64,000 bases of DNA from Mermis nigrescens (GCA_036768485.1 JAVLUZ010000511.1:2432411-2496410), one strand, 5' to 3'; positions 34,093-47,160 are shown, counted from the first letter of the stretch. Notes: a model not told the origin generated them from the letters alone. Numbers and translations: made by a program.

Positions 34093-34560
34093 TTTACACT
34101 CAAGTGTAAGATTGCATAGAATAATCACACTATGCTTAAATTATACTTTATTTACGCTCAAACTAAAGTGTACACAATATTACTTAAACTTACATTCAAG
34201 TGTAAAATTGTACTACATAATTGACGTTAGATTCAAATTACACTTATCTTACACTCACGCCGAAGTTTTCACAAATTTAGTTCAGTATACACTCAGGTGG
34301 CTCAATAGGTAACTTACTTATTGGCGTGCCTTTGCAAGTGCCGCTAAGAATTACATTAACTTTACACTTGACCGATGTTTACACTAGATTACGTAAACGC
34401 ACGCTCAAGTGTAAAAGTTCACTACATTATTCACATATAACATTCAAATTACACTTAATTTACACTCTAAGTGGAGTTTACACAGGTCCACATTAGTTTA
34501 GACTCTAACGTCCCAATGAGTAACTTACTTATTGGCGTGTCTTTGCAAATGTCGCTCGTA
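34093..34560 (-). repeat. ~211 bp tandem repeat copying the exon 13 donor
   Basis: The word TAACTTACTTATTGGCGTG, which on the minus strand is the end of exon 13 plus its donor, occurs at 34310 and again at 34521, 211 bases apart. About 15 further bases of exon (CTTTGCAAGTGCCGC against CTTTGCAAATGTCGC) are also copied. Between the copies are parallel blocks rich in CAAGTGTAAAA and TTACACTTA. Confidence 0.85.
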
Positions 34561-34733
34561 ACTGTAATCAACGGCCAAAACGGGCGGATTGTAGGCCGGC
34601 GAGGCGGCCCAACCTTGATGATACACGCCCATCAAATCGCCCGATTTTTTCGCTTTGAGACCACTGCCGGCCGATTTCGACGCGTCCTCTTCGGACGTAG
34701 AATTTTTCGGCAACGACGAATCGACTTTTGAAT
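34529..34733 (-). CDS. kis: kis exon 13
   Basis: The acceptor is tggcttag. Two bases complete Asp, then 67 codons, then AA at strong donor AA|GTAAGT. The start (SKVDSSLPKNSTSEEDASKS) is a variable Ser-rich linker. The end, YNPPVLAVDYSYERHLQRHA, matches CHD7 [20 protein letters not shown]. Its donor is duplicated 211 bp downstream. Confidence 0.92.
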
Positions 34734-35005
34734 CTAAGCCATTAAGTTTTTCATATTCGCTCGTAAAAATTAGAAAAAAACATGTTTCAAGTAAAGTATA
34801 TTCAAGATTTTATCCGAAAATAATTCAGCTCAAAATGGATCCTCCGATATATTGCTTCAATAATAAGATATCAAATATCTAAGTACATACGTGTACGTAC
34901 ATGAATAAAAATCGAATGGAATGTCTAACGATTAAAGACCTTAAATACACAAATATGAAGTGAAATTAGTTAAAAACAAAACGTACTTATATATATATAT
35001 ATATA

Positions 35006-37157
<2,152 letters not shown>

Positions 37158-37533
37158 GTAACGGTTCGAGGAACGGAGGTGAATAATCTCCGATTTTTTG
37201 CCAAAAACGGCAAAAAAGCAATTAAAAATAGGACAGGGTCAAAATATTTCAGAATCTGGGGGAAGGGCGATTTTGCGTGGAGACTGGGGCATGCACGTAA
37301 CGGCTCGAAATTCTAGGTGGGGTCCCCGGCCGTATTTAGGGGTGGGCGCAAGGGGGAGGGTAAATGACCCCTAACTTCAGGCCAAAAACCGACAAAAAAC
37401 ACGTAAAAATAGTCAAAAACTTAATTGTTTCCCCAAAAATAGGAAAGCTTCGAAAAGTTTCTGTGGGGAAGGGCAGACGAGGGGACATCTATCTCTCAGT
37501 GGGGGATTCCCCCAACCCCCTGTTATACGTTTG
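37158..37533 (+). mobile_element. Two family C copies, the first eroded
   Basis: The first (37158-37289) begins CGTAACGGTTCGAGG and lacks a right end. The second (37290-37533) begins CATGCACGTAACGGCTCG and ends GTTATACGTTTG. No clear flanking duplication. Confidence 0.65.
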
Positions 37534-37578
37534 GGGGTGGGGGTCCCACAAACCCCATGATGTAAAGTAATTAATCAC

Positions 37579-37790
37579 CTTCGTTGTCGCTATATTGCGA
37601 CTTGTGTTCGAGGGGCCTTTCGGCGCCCGAGGGCGAAATCAGGTCCCAAATGAACTCCCTGACCCGCTGATCGCCGCTGTACTGTCGTACGCAATGCAAT
37701 AATACAGTACGACACATAAATTCAGCGTCCGATTCGGTCACGTGACGTTTAAACCGACACTGATTCAAAATATCTCGCCAGCGGCCCCAA
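37579..37790 (-). CDS. kis: kis exon 12 (SANT domain)
   Basis: The acceptor is ctaatcag. One base completes Gly, then 70 codons, beginning WGRWRDILNQCRFKRHVTES and ending SQYSDNE, then G at donor G|GTGATT. It matches CHD7 YGWGRWTDILSHGRYKRQL through SFIWDLITP (here EFIWDLISPSG). This is the core SANT-like helix set. The junction with exon 11 splits the Gly of GWGRW. Confidence 0.95.
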
Positions 37791-37980
37791 CTGATTAGGA
37801 AAAATTTTTTTCGGGAAAATACCATATAAATAAAAACAAAAACCGTAACAATAGTCTCAGTAAGACAGTGTAAAGTACGAAATTTCTGGATCCATAAAAT
37901 TATCAACGTTCGTATCTTGTATAGAAAAATACTCGCCTCATCCTGAACAGTATACAGATCGTAAAAGACAAGCTTATTTC

Positions 37981-38400
37981 AAATTAGCAAATATGGGACA
38001 TAAATTGAAAAATTGATTAAAAATTGAAAATTTAAAAATTGAAAAAAAAATTTTAATTTAAATCAAAAAAAAAATTAATTTCATTTAAAAAATTAGAATT
38101 AAAATTTTAAATTAAAAAATCAATTAAAAAATTTATATTAAGGTATTAATAAATAATGATTTATTTATAAATTTGGGGGGAAAAAAAGAAAAATCGTCGA
38201 AAACGGGCTTAAATCAAATTAGCGAAAATGGGACATTAAATTAAAAAATTGATTAGAAATGGAAAATTTAAAATTGAAAAAAAATTTTAAATTTAAATCA
38301 AAAAAATTAATTACATTTAAAAAATTAGAATTAAATTTTAAATTAGAAAATCAATTGAAAAATTTACATTAACGCATTAACAAACAATCATCTATCTACC
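37981..38400. repeat. ~235 bp AT-rich tandem duplication
   Basis: Two units, 37981-38200 and 38216-38400, share AAATTAGC(A)AAAATGGGACAT, AAAATTGATTA and a closing ATTAATAAATAATGA / ATTAACAAACAATCA. Noncoding. Confidence 0.75.
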
Positions 38401-38620
38401 TAAGTTGCCGGTACTTCGTGCAATATTTTCGCTAAAATCAAAAATTTTTCGAAAAAAACGTTGCGCCGAAGGCGATTTCAAATAAAAGTAATATATATGG
38501 CACAAAACGCCAAAAAACGCAATTTCGTACGTGATGGACCAATTTTCGTACCTATTTTCGACTGTTTTTGAATATTTAGGGTACGCCCCCGCAAAAGAAA
38601 ATACTAGATACACCACTTAG
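38390..38620 (-). mobile_element. Family F fragment
   Basis: GCGCCGAAGGCG, CAAAACGCCAAAAAACGCA and CTAGATACACCACTTAG match the right part of family F. The left part is missing. Confidence 0.5.
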
Positions 38621-38674
38621 CCGTCTTATATAATTCATCATTCGACGTTAAAGCCGTACGCCGACGTTCTAAAC

Positions 38675-38913
38675 CATAAACGTGAGAGGGGAATGGGAGA
38701 TCCCGCCCATCCAAAGTAGCCGTACCCCAACCCCCATCCCCCCGAAGCCAGAAAATTTTTGACCACCCCGTCGGTTTTTTGAGAAAAATGGAATTTTTTG
38801 GCCAAATTTTAGGCGTTTTTTTGTGTTTTTGGCGAAAAAATCAGAAGTCATCGCCCCCCTTCCCCGAATGGCCGGGGACCCCCTGCCGAAATTTCGAGCC
38901 CTTACGTATTATG
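38675..38913 (-). mobile_element. Family C MITE next to the exon 11 donor
   Basis: Starts CATAAACGTGAGAGG and ends CTTACGTATTATG. Exact 8-bp duplication TTCTAAAC at 38667-38674 and 38914-38921. The exon 11 donor GT is at 38924-38925, so the proximal duplication covers intron positions +5 to +12. Confidence 0.93.
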
Positions 38914-38925
38914 TTCTAAACGTAC

Positions 38926-39216
38926 CCGAAAACGCTGAGGTATTTTTCGATGCGCAAGTAGTCGCTTTTCAAAAACGCCAATTCGTCAGCGGTCGTCGGC
39001 GGCATCGTCGAAGACGCCAACGACGACGCCGCCGTCGCCGACGACGCCAGCGGCTTCTTGCGCGATCCGGCCGTCACGTCGTTCAAAATGGCGTCGACGG
39101 TGGCCGAAACGGACGACGGCGTGTTGTCGGCGTCCCAGTAACGCACAGAGCCGCGCGGCGACCGCCGCGCCGCCGTAGCGCCGCCGCGACGTTTGCCGCC
39201 CGGTCGCCGTCGTCGC
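38926..39216 (-). CDS. kis: kis exon 11 (basic linker to SANT)
   Basis: The acceptor is gccgttcag. One base completes Arg, then 96 codons, ending GG at donor GG|GTACGT. It begins with an Arg-rich run (RRRRPGGKRRGG), then Ala/Ser/Thr-rich low complexity, then SDYLRIEKYLSVF, which matches CHD7 SECFRVEKNLLVYGWGRW. The conserved end and phase links to exons 10 and 12 make the assignment firm. GC content is very high. An Arg-rich reading frame on the opposite strand is its shadow. Confidence 0.9.
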
Positions 39217-39251
39217 CTGAACGGCAGGGAATGGGCTTAAACTGTTATCAG

Positions 39252-39660
39252 CATACACGCGCAGTATGGGAATTCTAGGAGGGTTGGAATTTAAAAATGC
39301 CTTTTTCGGACCCAAAAATGATGAGCGCGCGTCAAAAACATCGTTTTTCGGCGTTTTAAACGATGCCTTATCTTTCTAAGGCGTAAAGGCATTTAAAAAA
39401 TTTCAAAATTTTTTTCCAAAAAGGTCGAATAAATTGAGCAAAATATAGTTAAAACATGAGTGTATGGTGCGAAGAGCCGAAAATTTGACACTTTTGAGCA
39501 AATTAATAGCTAAAAACGCTTTGAGAAGGACGTTTTGCACAGATTTTTAGCAAAATTTCTGGAAGCTTTCGAAAAATCGGGAATTCTGGGGAGGGGGTGG
39601 GGTAAAAAATTTCTGGGGGCAGGGGAGCGGGTGGGGGTAAAAATTTATCTAGGAGGGTCA
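39252..39660 (+). mobile_element. Family A copy, right end lost
   Basis: Starts CATACACGCGCAGTATGG, has GGTGCGAAGAGCCG for the hairpin, and ends in G-rich sequence without the CATGTATG terminus. It starts about 35 bases from the exon 11 acceptor. Confidence 0.65.
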
Positions 39661-40239
39661 TTTTTACCTTTAATATGCAATTTTTGCCAAATACTGTACA
39701 ATAAACATTCTACGATTTATTATTAGTTTATCGTAGCGATTAGAAACGGGTTGAAAGAACTTAGGATATTTCCACCTTATGTCTGCGACGGATCAATAAA
39801 CAACAGGGATTCTCCCGCCGGAATTTTAGATTCGCCGATCGATTTTTTAAATGGGAAATTTATTTTTACACATTTTTCACCCTCTGTGGCCATAATATCA
39901 CCATTTGTAGCCGAAATGTGCAAAGTAAAAGGTGTTAGTCATTCGAACAGCACAAATAGTCCTAAATCATTCAAAATAAGCAGAAAGAGCGGAAAATGGG
40001 GTAAAAATGCAAGAATCGAGTAAAATCGAGTCAAAACGCGTTAAAAGATGATGAGAAAAAACTGATTAGAAATGAGCAAAAAATGAGCGAAAACGTGTTA
40101 AAACGAGATAAAATCACGAAAATTAGTGAAAAAATGAGGGAAAATCATTCAGAATTACTCAAAATGAAAAAATGAGTAAAAACGAGTGAAAATCACTGGA
40201 AATTGCCCACCCGTCGATATGCTTCTTTTAGCCCCCTTC
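39661..40239. other. Intron 10 part, nothing recognised
   Basis: Includes a purine-rich run of GAGTAAAATCGAGTCAAAA-like words (40015-40190). No exon was found. Confidence 0.45.
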
Positions 40240-40446
40240 TGGGACGCTTTTCCGCAACGACCATTCTTATGCCCCAAAAGTCCAAAGTCCCAAAATTTTC
40301 GACCCCCATCCAATTTTTGGCGAAAAATTACATTTTTTGTCCATATTTTGAGTGCTTTTTAACGTTTTTGGCAAAAAATCATGTCTTCCCCTCCCAAAAA
40401 GTGGCCGGGAACCCATCTCCTTAAATTTTGAGTCGTTCACATACGG
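40240..40446 (-). mobile_element. Family C copy, eroded
   Basis: GGCCGGGAACCC and GAGTCGTTCACATACGG at the right match family C. The left end is unclear. Confidence 0.5.
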
Positions 40447-40724
40447 TGTGAAGCTAAGTAAACGTCATCAGCGATCGGCTCGAGACGAATCACCTTAGAT
40501 TTAAAAGGTTTAAAATTTAATTTAAAATTTCTAAAAAAATTTTTAAAAGAGATTTAAAAGATTTAAAAGGCATACTCCAGTGCAAAACGCTTAATTAACT
40601 TTACATTTTACACTAAGCGGATGGATTAATCAACTTCACACTATGTTATATGACGTCATTCCATACTAATGGATGACGTATGAGTTGTTGAATGATAGAC
40701 AATCAGCCCGTAACATCAGGCTAC

Positions 40725-41100
40725 CAGGCACGTAGCTCTGGGGGAATGGGGGGAAGGTTCTGGACCCCCTCCCAGAAATTCAGGAAAAAAAACGGGAAAA
40801 ATAAGACTTTTGAAACGTTATTTTGTGCTATTTTTGGCCTTTTTGGACCCCGGACCCCCCCAAATTTGTGTTGGTCTCCCAAAATAGGAATGGTGCAACA
40901 ATTTTCCATTTGCGTGACAAATAGCGTTTTTTCGGCGTTCTGCGTTGTCTACTTATATTTAAAATCGATTTTGGAGCCAAATTTATTTCGAGAAAAATTT
41001 AAAATATCGAAAATTTCGCTCGAAATAATAATAAATTTCTTTGACTTTAGCGAAAATGTGGCGCGAAACGCCGGAATATTTGTGAAATTAAAACGATAGA
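40725..41100 (-). mobile_element. Family E copy followed by a family F fragment
   Basis: CAGGCACGTAGCTCTG opens a reverse family E copy to about 40890. From there to 41100, GGCGTTCTGCGTTGTC and GCGAAACGCCGGA resemble the middle of family F. Outer flanks do not match. Confidence 0.55.
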
Positions 41101-41395
41101 ACCTTTAGGAGCATGAATTGCTGCATAATCTTCCGTATTTATTGCATCCGGCGCAGAAGGTCGAAAATTTTGAAACGATTGTGCTTGAAAATAGAAGAAA
41201 ACTATAATGAAAAAGCTTTTTCTGCTCTTGCAATCTTCTAAAACCTATTCCCTAGCAAAAAAATTATTGTTTCCGAACCAACAATAAAATAGATAAATGT
41301 TATTAAGTGAAAAATTTGAGAAATTATGTTCACTGACGGCCAAAGATCATTGCAAATTACATATCCTTTCTTTATCTCACTAATTATTTTCTGGC

Positions 41396-41398
<3 letters not shown>

Positions 41399-41488
<90 letters not shown>
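41399..41488. repeat. (TA)45 microsatellite
   Basis: 90 bases of pure TA, close to the intron 10 donor end. Its left flank (CACTGACGGCCAAAGATCAT) is family F sequence. Confidence 0.97.
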
Positions 41489-41490
<2 letters not shown>

Positions 41491-41504
41491 ACAGCAGGAA
41501 ACTT

Positions 41505-41576
41505 CAGCAAACTCTAAAATACTGCAGCATACTGTTGAAATTTAGGCATACTGTAGATTCGCGCGCGCGTTCTAAC
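41505..41576 (-). repeat. CATACTGTAG array, part downstream of exon 10
   Basis: ACTGCAGCATACTG and GGCATACTGTAG lie between the TA array and the exon 10 donor. They belong to the same motif array as 41790-41840 and 46634-47160. Confidence 0.6.
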
Positions 41577-41788
41577 CTGCTCATCGAATCCGAATCGCGC
41601 GAATCACCCGAATCGGAACAACGGCGGTCGTCGACGTCGCCGTTGCCGCCGCCGGTCAGCGACGCCGCGTCGTCGTCGTCGTCGTCGCCGCCGCTGCGTA
41701 ACCTCGACGTCGAAGGCGACCGTTCGCCGAAACGCGACGCGTCGAAGCGACGCTTCCGCTGACGGGGTTCGTAGAGAATCAGATGACT
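41577..41788 (-). CDS. kis: kis exon 10 (acidic insertion)
   Basis: The acceptor is tttttcag, phase 0. 70 codons plus AG end at donor AG|GTTAGA. It begins SHLILYEPRQRKRRF, equivalent to CHD7 NLVIDTPRVRKQTR. A low-complexity stretch with six Asp (GGDDDDDDAAS) and Asp/Ser/Arg repeats (SDSGDSRDSDSMS) follows, reading straight into the Arg run of exon 11. The charged region is unconserved. GC-rich with CG-ending codons. Confidence 0.9.
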
Positions 41789-41872
41789 CTGAAAAATAGG
41801 CATACTGTAGCCTAGCGTAGCAATAGACGGCAGAAGTAAAGACCCGTTCACACTAGTGCATTCATCTGCAAC

Positions 41873-43752
41873 CGGTGTTTCTTTTGTACTCGGCAAAGAT
41901 TTTTGTCGATGTACAAAGACTTTTCGGGACCATCTTTGTACATGTACAAAGATTTTTGGGAAGACGAAAATTCCAAAATCTTTATAATGGCAGAAATTGC
42001 ATTTCGAAAGGAAAAATGTCTAATTTTTTGGCGCTTCGCGCCCTTTTAGGGCGATTTTTAGTGATTTTTGCCCTTAGAGACCCAGAAACTAGCTAAAATA
42101 CACTACCGAAATTCAAACAACTCTGTTTTTACCACACTAAAATCGCTACTGTACCATATTATAGTACCGAAAAATTTGCGTACCGCAAAATGTACAAAGA
42201 TTTTTGGGAAGACAAAAACTGTAGATGTGTAAAATTCTCAAAAATTTTCGGCGCTTCGCGCCAAAATGAGTAATTGTTCGTCCTATACAGTGTTTTTTTT
42301 GCTCGGGCCTCTTTGCACCGTGCAAAAAACCTTCCAAAATCCTTTTGCAAGACCGAAAATTTTTTTGTACAATGTATTTTATATACAAAAATTTTTGCGC
42401 TTCGCGCGGTAGGATACTGTAGCTTTAGCCGTTATATCTTTCACACTATGTTTACCCTGAGAAAAACGACAGATTTGCGATTTCTGTAACAAATTTTCAG
42501 CACATTTAATAGTTTCTGCAGGAATTTAATGCTCAAATAATAAAATGACATATTTTTCTAGCGATTCATGTTATAAGTGGATAAATATAATAAGTCGCGC
42601 GAAGCGCGAAAATTTTTTTCCTATTTTCGAGCCAGAAAATCTTAAAAATGATCAAATGTAAAATTTTATTTGAAATGTTTATGCTGAAAATATCTATAAG
42701 AGTGAAGAAATCGCGCGAAGCGCGAAACATTTTAAGGATTTTCCAAAAAAAGCACTTCGGATTTTTTACTTGCTAGCACTGAAAAATGTGTACAAAACAA
42801 CACTGTAATGCTAAAATTAAAATAGGGCTTCAATCGTCATAATTATCGAAATCCTTTCTAAAAACATATGAAAGCTCTGAAAATGGCATGAGCAAAAAAT
42901 GAAAAAAATAGCGTAATTACCTATTAACATGACGCAGAAAACTTAATTAACAATTTGTAGGCACTGTAAAGTAAAACAAAAACCTAATGATTCGTTTAAC
43001 CTGGTCTAGAAATTTACTACATTAGGGAAAAGTGCCGAAAAAAGGCATGGGACATCAAGCACTAGTACCGAAAATCTTTGCATGTTTTTCCAAAAAGTGC
43101 TCATTTGAAACTTTTTGCACTTTTAAAATTGGGTGACCTTTGAAAAAAGTAAAACAAGCTAAAACAAGATCCACGTCTTGCTAATTCGGTAATGGAATAC
43201 GCAAAGTAGAATAAGCCTGTCTGCATCTGAAATGAAAATAGGATGAAAAATTGAACTCAGAAAGAAAATAAGATATTTTGGTGTTATCCGGCGCAGAGCG
43301 CCGAAAATTTTTTGAAAATTTGATTTTAAAGTGACCTGGGCGTTCAAAAATCGACATATTTTACATTATTTTTGCCCAAATTTTTCTTTGCACCGTGCAA
43401 AAATCACCAAATTTTTTCTTTGCACGGGCCCAAAAAAGTTTGCACTGTGCAAAAAAAAAAACACTGGTTCTACATATCTTTAAAATAGCAGCATTTGCAT
43501 TTAGAATTAAAAAAATGTCAAATTTTCCGGCGCTTCGCGCCGTTTTGAGACAATTTTTAGGAAGTTTTGACGTCAGAAACCTAGACATTAGCTAAAATAC
43601 ACTACCGAAGATCGAAAATCTTGTTTTACCACACTAAAATCGCTACTGTACTATATTATAGTAGAAAAAAAATTTGAATGTACAAAATGTACAACGACTT
43701 TTGAGGACCAAATTTGTACATGTACAAACGGACCTTGTACAAAAAACCACGG
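41873..43752 (+). mobile_element. Family B element interrupted by another MITE
   Basis: The left end CGGTGTTTCTTTTGTAC and right end GTACAAAAAACCACGG are flanked by exact TCTGCAAC at 41865-41872 and 43753-43760. It includes a partial internal duplication (~42170-42288) and is split at GTYCTAYA by the element at 42289-43466. Confidence 0.82.
42289..43466. mobile_element. CAGTG element with GCACCGTGC ends
   Basis: The ends are CAGTGTTTTTTTTGCTCGGG and, inverted, CAGTGTTTTTTTTTTTGC; both carry TTTGCAC-GTGCAAA words. 8-bp flanks GTCCTATA and GTTCTACA (6 of 8). The interior has several GCGCGAAGCGCGAA hairpins. The interrupted family B text continues across it. Confidence 0.75.
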
Positions 43753-44728
43753 TCTGCAACCTGAAACCCGCGGTTAGCTCGCAAACGTCTAGGTTTCAGC
43801 GATTGCAGCCGTTCGCACGGCGAAAATCTAAATCTTGCAAACAAATGCTGCAATCAGGCGCGACTACCGCTTGAAACCCGCTAAAAACATGCAAAATAAA
43901 TTCTAAGGCTCTCGTTGTATTTTAAACGACATATTATTCTTTGATGATGAATGGAAATGAAAGCCATGACGCGTATTTGGATAAGCAATTATATTCGTAG
44001 ACATGAAATGTCTAAATTCCGCCTGTCGTCATTCTTTTTATAAAGCTTCTGACTTCGCAACCATTACTCTTACAGTAGCTGGCCACGAATGTTTACGTTT
44101 TAATATGCTTCATAGGATAATAGGGCATGTTAAGGTATATATGTTCAACACGTCGGTCGTGCGTGGGCGGAAAAAGGACTGACGTGTTAAAGATACGTAT
44201 AAACCTAACAAGCTCTAGAAGCTTATTAAAGCGTAAACATTCGTGGCGAGTAGTGTAATTGCTAACGATGAATTATTTAAGCAATTCTCCTAAATTTTAT
44301 AATCAGAGAATTTCCTTAAATCAAGAGCGCTAAAGTAATTCCGATTATACCTACTGTCTTTTAAGATAAGTAGCTTGCGTATGACATGTGCGTATATAAG
44401 CACTGCGCGTACGCGCGTGCAAAAAGCGAGCGTCGTCCTCATTGATATGCCGGCGAGCAAAAACTGAATATCAATGAGAATTACGCTTGGTTGCGGACAG
44501 GCACGTAGCTGGTTTTCCTATTTTGGGGGGGGACCAATTTTGGGGGGACTAAGCCCAAAAAGGCCAAAAATGACGTTTGAAAAGTCCTATTTTTCTCGGA
44601 CCCGCCCCCCTAAAATTCAGAAAAATCGGACTTTTTAAACGTTATTTTGTGCTATTTTTGGCCTTTTTGGGCTTAGCCCCCACCCAACATTTGATGTTAG
44701 TTCCCCCTCAAAATAGGACGGCCAGCTA

Positions 44729-46413
44729 CAGGGTGGCCACTGGTTTCCCAAAATAAAATTCTCGAGTTTTTCTCGGGTTTCCCGGGTGATTTATGGACAA
44801 TTTCCCGGTTTTAAATCATGCTTTAAACGCACACTATATACGCAGAAGTGTCATGATAAGAACATGAAAAAGGATAAGGCACCAGCAACTTTTAATCAAA
44901 CAAATGCAAATACTACACGAAACGTTTCGGAACAATCATAATTTCATTTTCAATGATGCTAACGAGTTGTGGATAGCAGTTCTCGCAGCCTAAAATATAG
45001 TACAGTAGCGATTTTACTGTGGTAAAACAAGATTTTCTTTCTTTGGTAGTGCATTTCTGCAAATTTCTGAGTTTATCACGCCAAAAATTACTAAAAATTG
45101 TCTCCAAATGGCGCGAAGCGCCGAAAAATTTGACATTTTTCCATTCTAAATGCATATTCTGTCATTTTAAAGATACTCGTATATAGGACCAGTGGCGGAT
45201 CTAGGATTTCCCTAGGGGAAAGGGTGGTATCCCAACTTTTCCAAAAACAGTTCCAAAAATGTGCCCTCAACGCACAAAATCGCGTTTTTCGGTGTTTTAC
45301 ATTGTATACTTTTACATAAAATCACTTGCACAATATTTTTTCTGAAAATTTCAAAATTTAAGACAAATTTTGTGCGAAAAAATCATTAAATTTCTTTGAC
45401 TTTAAGAATAATCTGGCGCGAAGCGCCGAAAAATTTGTGAAATTAAGGCGGATAGACATCTATAAGCATGATTTACTGCTTGATTTCCTGAATTTATAGC
45501 GTTTGATGCGACACATCGAAATTTTCAATTGAAAATAGAAGAAAACTATGCAAAAATAGCTGTTAAAATAGTTTTGAAACCTACATGAACAGAAAATGGC
45601 TTCAAGGCATTCAAGGCATTCAAGGCAGTGTTTTTTAATAAGGTCCGTTTGTACATGCACAAAGATGGTCTCTAAAAGTCTTTGTACATTTTGTACACAC
45701 AAATTTTTGGGTACTATGATACATTAAGGTAGCGACTTTAGTGTGGTGAAATCAGAGTTGTTCGACCTTTGATAGTGTATTTTGGCTACTTCCTGGTTTT
45801 ATAAGGGCAAAAATCACTAAGAATCGTCTTGAAACGGCGCGAAGCGCCGAAAAAATTGAAATTTTTCCTTTCAAAATGCAATTTCTGCCTTTATAAAGAT
45901 ATACAGAACACACAATTACTCATTTCGGCGCGAAGCGCCGGAAATTTTGCGAATTTCAGACCTTTTTTGCAGTTTTTGTCTTCCCGAAAATGTTTGTACA
46001 TGCACAAAGACGGTCCCGAAAAGTCTTTGCACATCGGGAAAAATCTTTGCCGAGTACGAAAGAAACACTGTTGCACTAAGGTCTTAACGAACAATAGTAC
46101 AAATATGTAGCTACTAGCTATATCAAACAAAGAGAATACACAAATAGCAATCAACGGTGTGACAATGGGCGAGGAGAAAAACGGAAATAAATGCTACATA
46201 CATGATAAAATATAAAGACACGTAAACTCGCATGACACTAAGAACGATAAAAATGTAACATTGTACTATTAATTCAGTATTTTTGGCCCTCCGAAAACTG
46301 AGTTCAAACTAATTTTTTGACGAAAATCCCGGATTCTTCCCGGGTGTCCCGGGTGCCTAAAAAATCCCGGGTTATTTTCGGGTTTCCCGGATTCCGGTTG
46401 AGTGGCCACCCTG
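44729..46413. mobile_element. CAGGGTGGCCACT element with CCCGGG-rich ends
   Basis: The ends are CAGGGTGGCCACTGG and inverse CCGGTTGAGTGGCCACCCTG, next to repeated TTTCCCGGGT. Flanked by CAGCTA at 44723-44728 and 46414-46419, a 6-bp duplication. Contains fragments of families B (44990-45180) and F (45190-45620) and a family B copy at 45626-46070. Confidence 0.82.
45626..46070 (-). mobile_element. Family B MITE, reverse
   Basis: Starts CAGTGTTTTTTAATAAGG and ends GTACGAAAGAAACACTG. Two GGCGCGAAGCGCC hairpins (45836, 45929). The flanks do not form a clear duplication; three TTCAAGGCA repeats precede it. Confidence 0.8.
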
Positions 46414-46633
46414 CAGCTACGTACCTGCCCCCCAGAGATACGTGCCTGGTTGCGGACATAAAAAATGAACTCGGTCCATTCCGTCCGCTGAAATGCATTG
46501 CAACCAAAACGGCCGGTTGCACGCAGTTGCAATGCCGTTCATACAAGTGCAATCCGTTGCAACCGCCGAGACACTTGCCTGGGTTTCAGCTTGCAAGTTG
46601 CAGCTGATTGCACTCGTGTGGAACGGGCTTAAT

Positions 46634-47160
46634 GAAGTAAAATACCTCGAAACATTAGGCATACTGTAGCTTAGGAATTTAAGGCATCCTAATGCAATCA
46701 ATAAGTGTGAAACATTAGGCGTACTGTAGCATACGTGCGGAAGGTCAGGTTGGCTAGGGAGGTGTAAAATCGATATTTTGGGCTCAGGGAGGGGTAAAAT
46801 GGATGATTTTTACTACAGCAAATCGCGTTTCCTGCTATTTTTGCTTCAAAATAAACTATTTTTGGCTCAAACTGCTCGACAGTACCTACTAATGTGTGAA
46901 ACATTAGGCACACTGTAGCTTAGCAGGACTCCGAAAAAATAGGAATACTGTATCTTCAATAACATAACGCACACTGATGAAATTAATCACTGCGAAACAT
47001 TGGGCGTACGGTAAGCTTAGCAAAAATTATTCAATGTAAAACATTAAGCACACTGTAGCTTAGCAATCTAACTTGGACTAATTAAAATAATTACTGCGTA
47101 ATTTTCGACTTACTGTAGCTTAGCAATCTAAAGTAGACTAATGCAATTAATTACTGCGAT
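46634..47160 (-). repeat. CATACTGTAGCTTAGCA array
   Basis: About seven spaced units of the form GAAACATTAGGCATACTGTA then GCTTAGCAATCTAA, at roughly 60-80 bp spacing. 46740-46880 interrupts with G-rich sequence. The array continues at 41790-41836 on the other side of the 4.8 kb element and also just beyond exon 10. Confidence 0.75.

Larger units (their letters stand above)
44498..46448 (+). mobile_element. Family E element, interrupted
   Basis: Starts CAGGCACGTAGCTGG and ends GATACGTGCCTG. Exact 8-bp duplication GTTGCGGA at 44490-44497 and 46449-46456. The left part is itself a head-to-head fold of family E (GGCCAAAAATGACGTTT and inverse). It is split by the element at 44729-46413. Confidence 0.88.
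41841..46633. mobile_element. Large hAT-like element, host of a nest of insertions
   Basis: The left end GACCCGTTCACACTAGTGCA and right end, inverted, AGCCCGTTCCACACGAGTGC are similar. Exact 8-bp duplication GAAGTAAA at 41833-41840 and 46634-46641. Both flanks outside are the CATACTGTAGC array, confirming a single insertion. Its own sequence remains at 43760-44490 and 46457-46633. No transposase was found. Confidence 0.75.

Noticed and set aside
38823..39278. 151-codon Arg-rich plus-strand frame
   Set aside because: Antisense of exon 11, whose minus-strand frame is conserved with CHD7 and spliced in phase.
46269..46607. Overlapping frames with PGNPKITR / SRVSRVPKKSR
   Set aside because: Translations of CCCGGGT repeats at the end of the 44729-46413 element.
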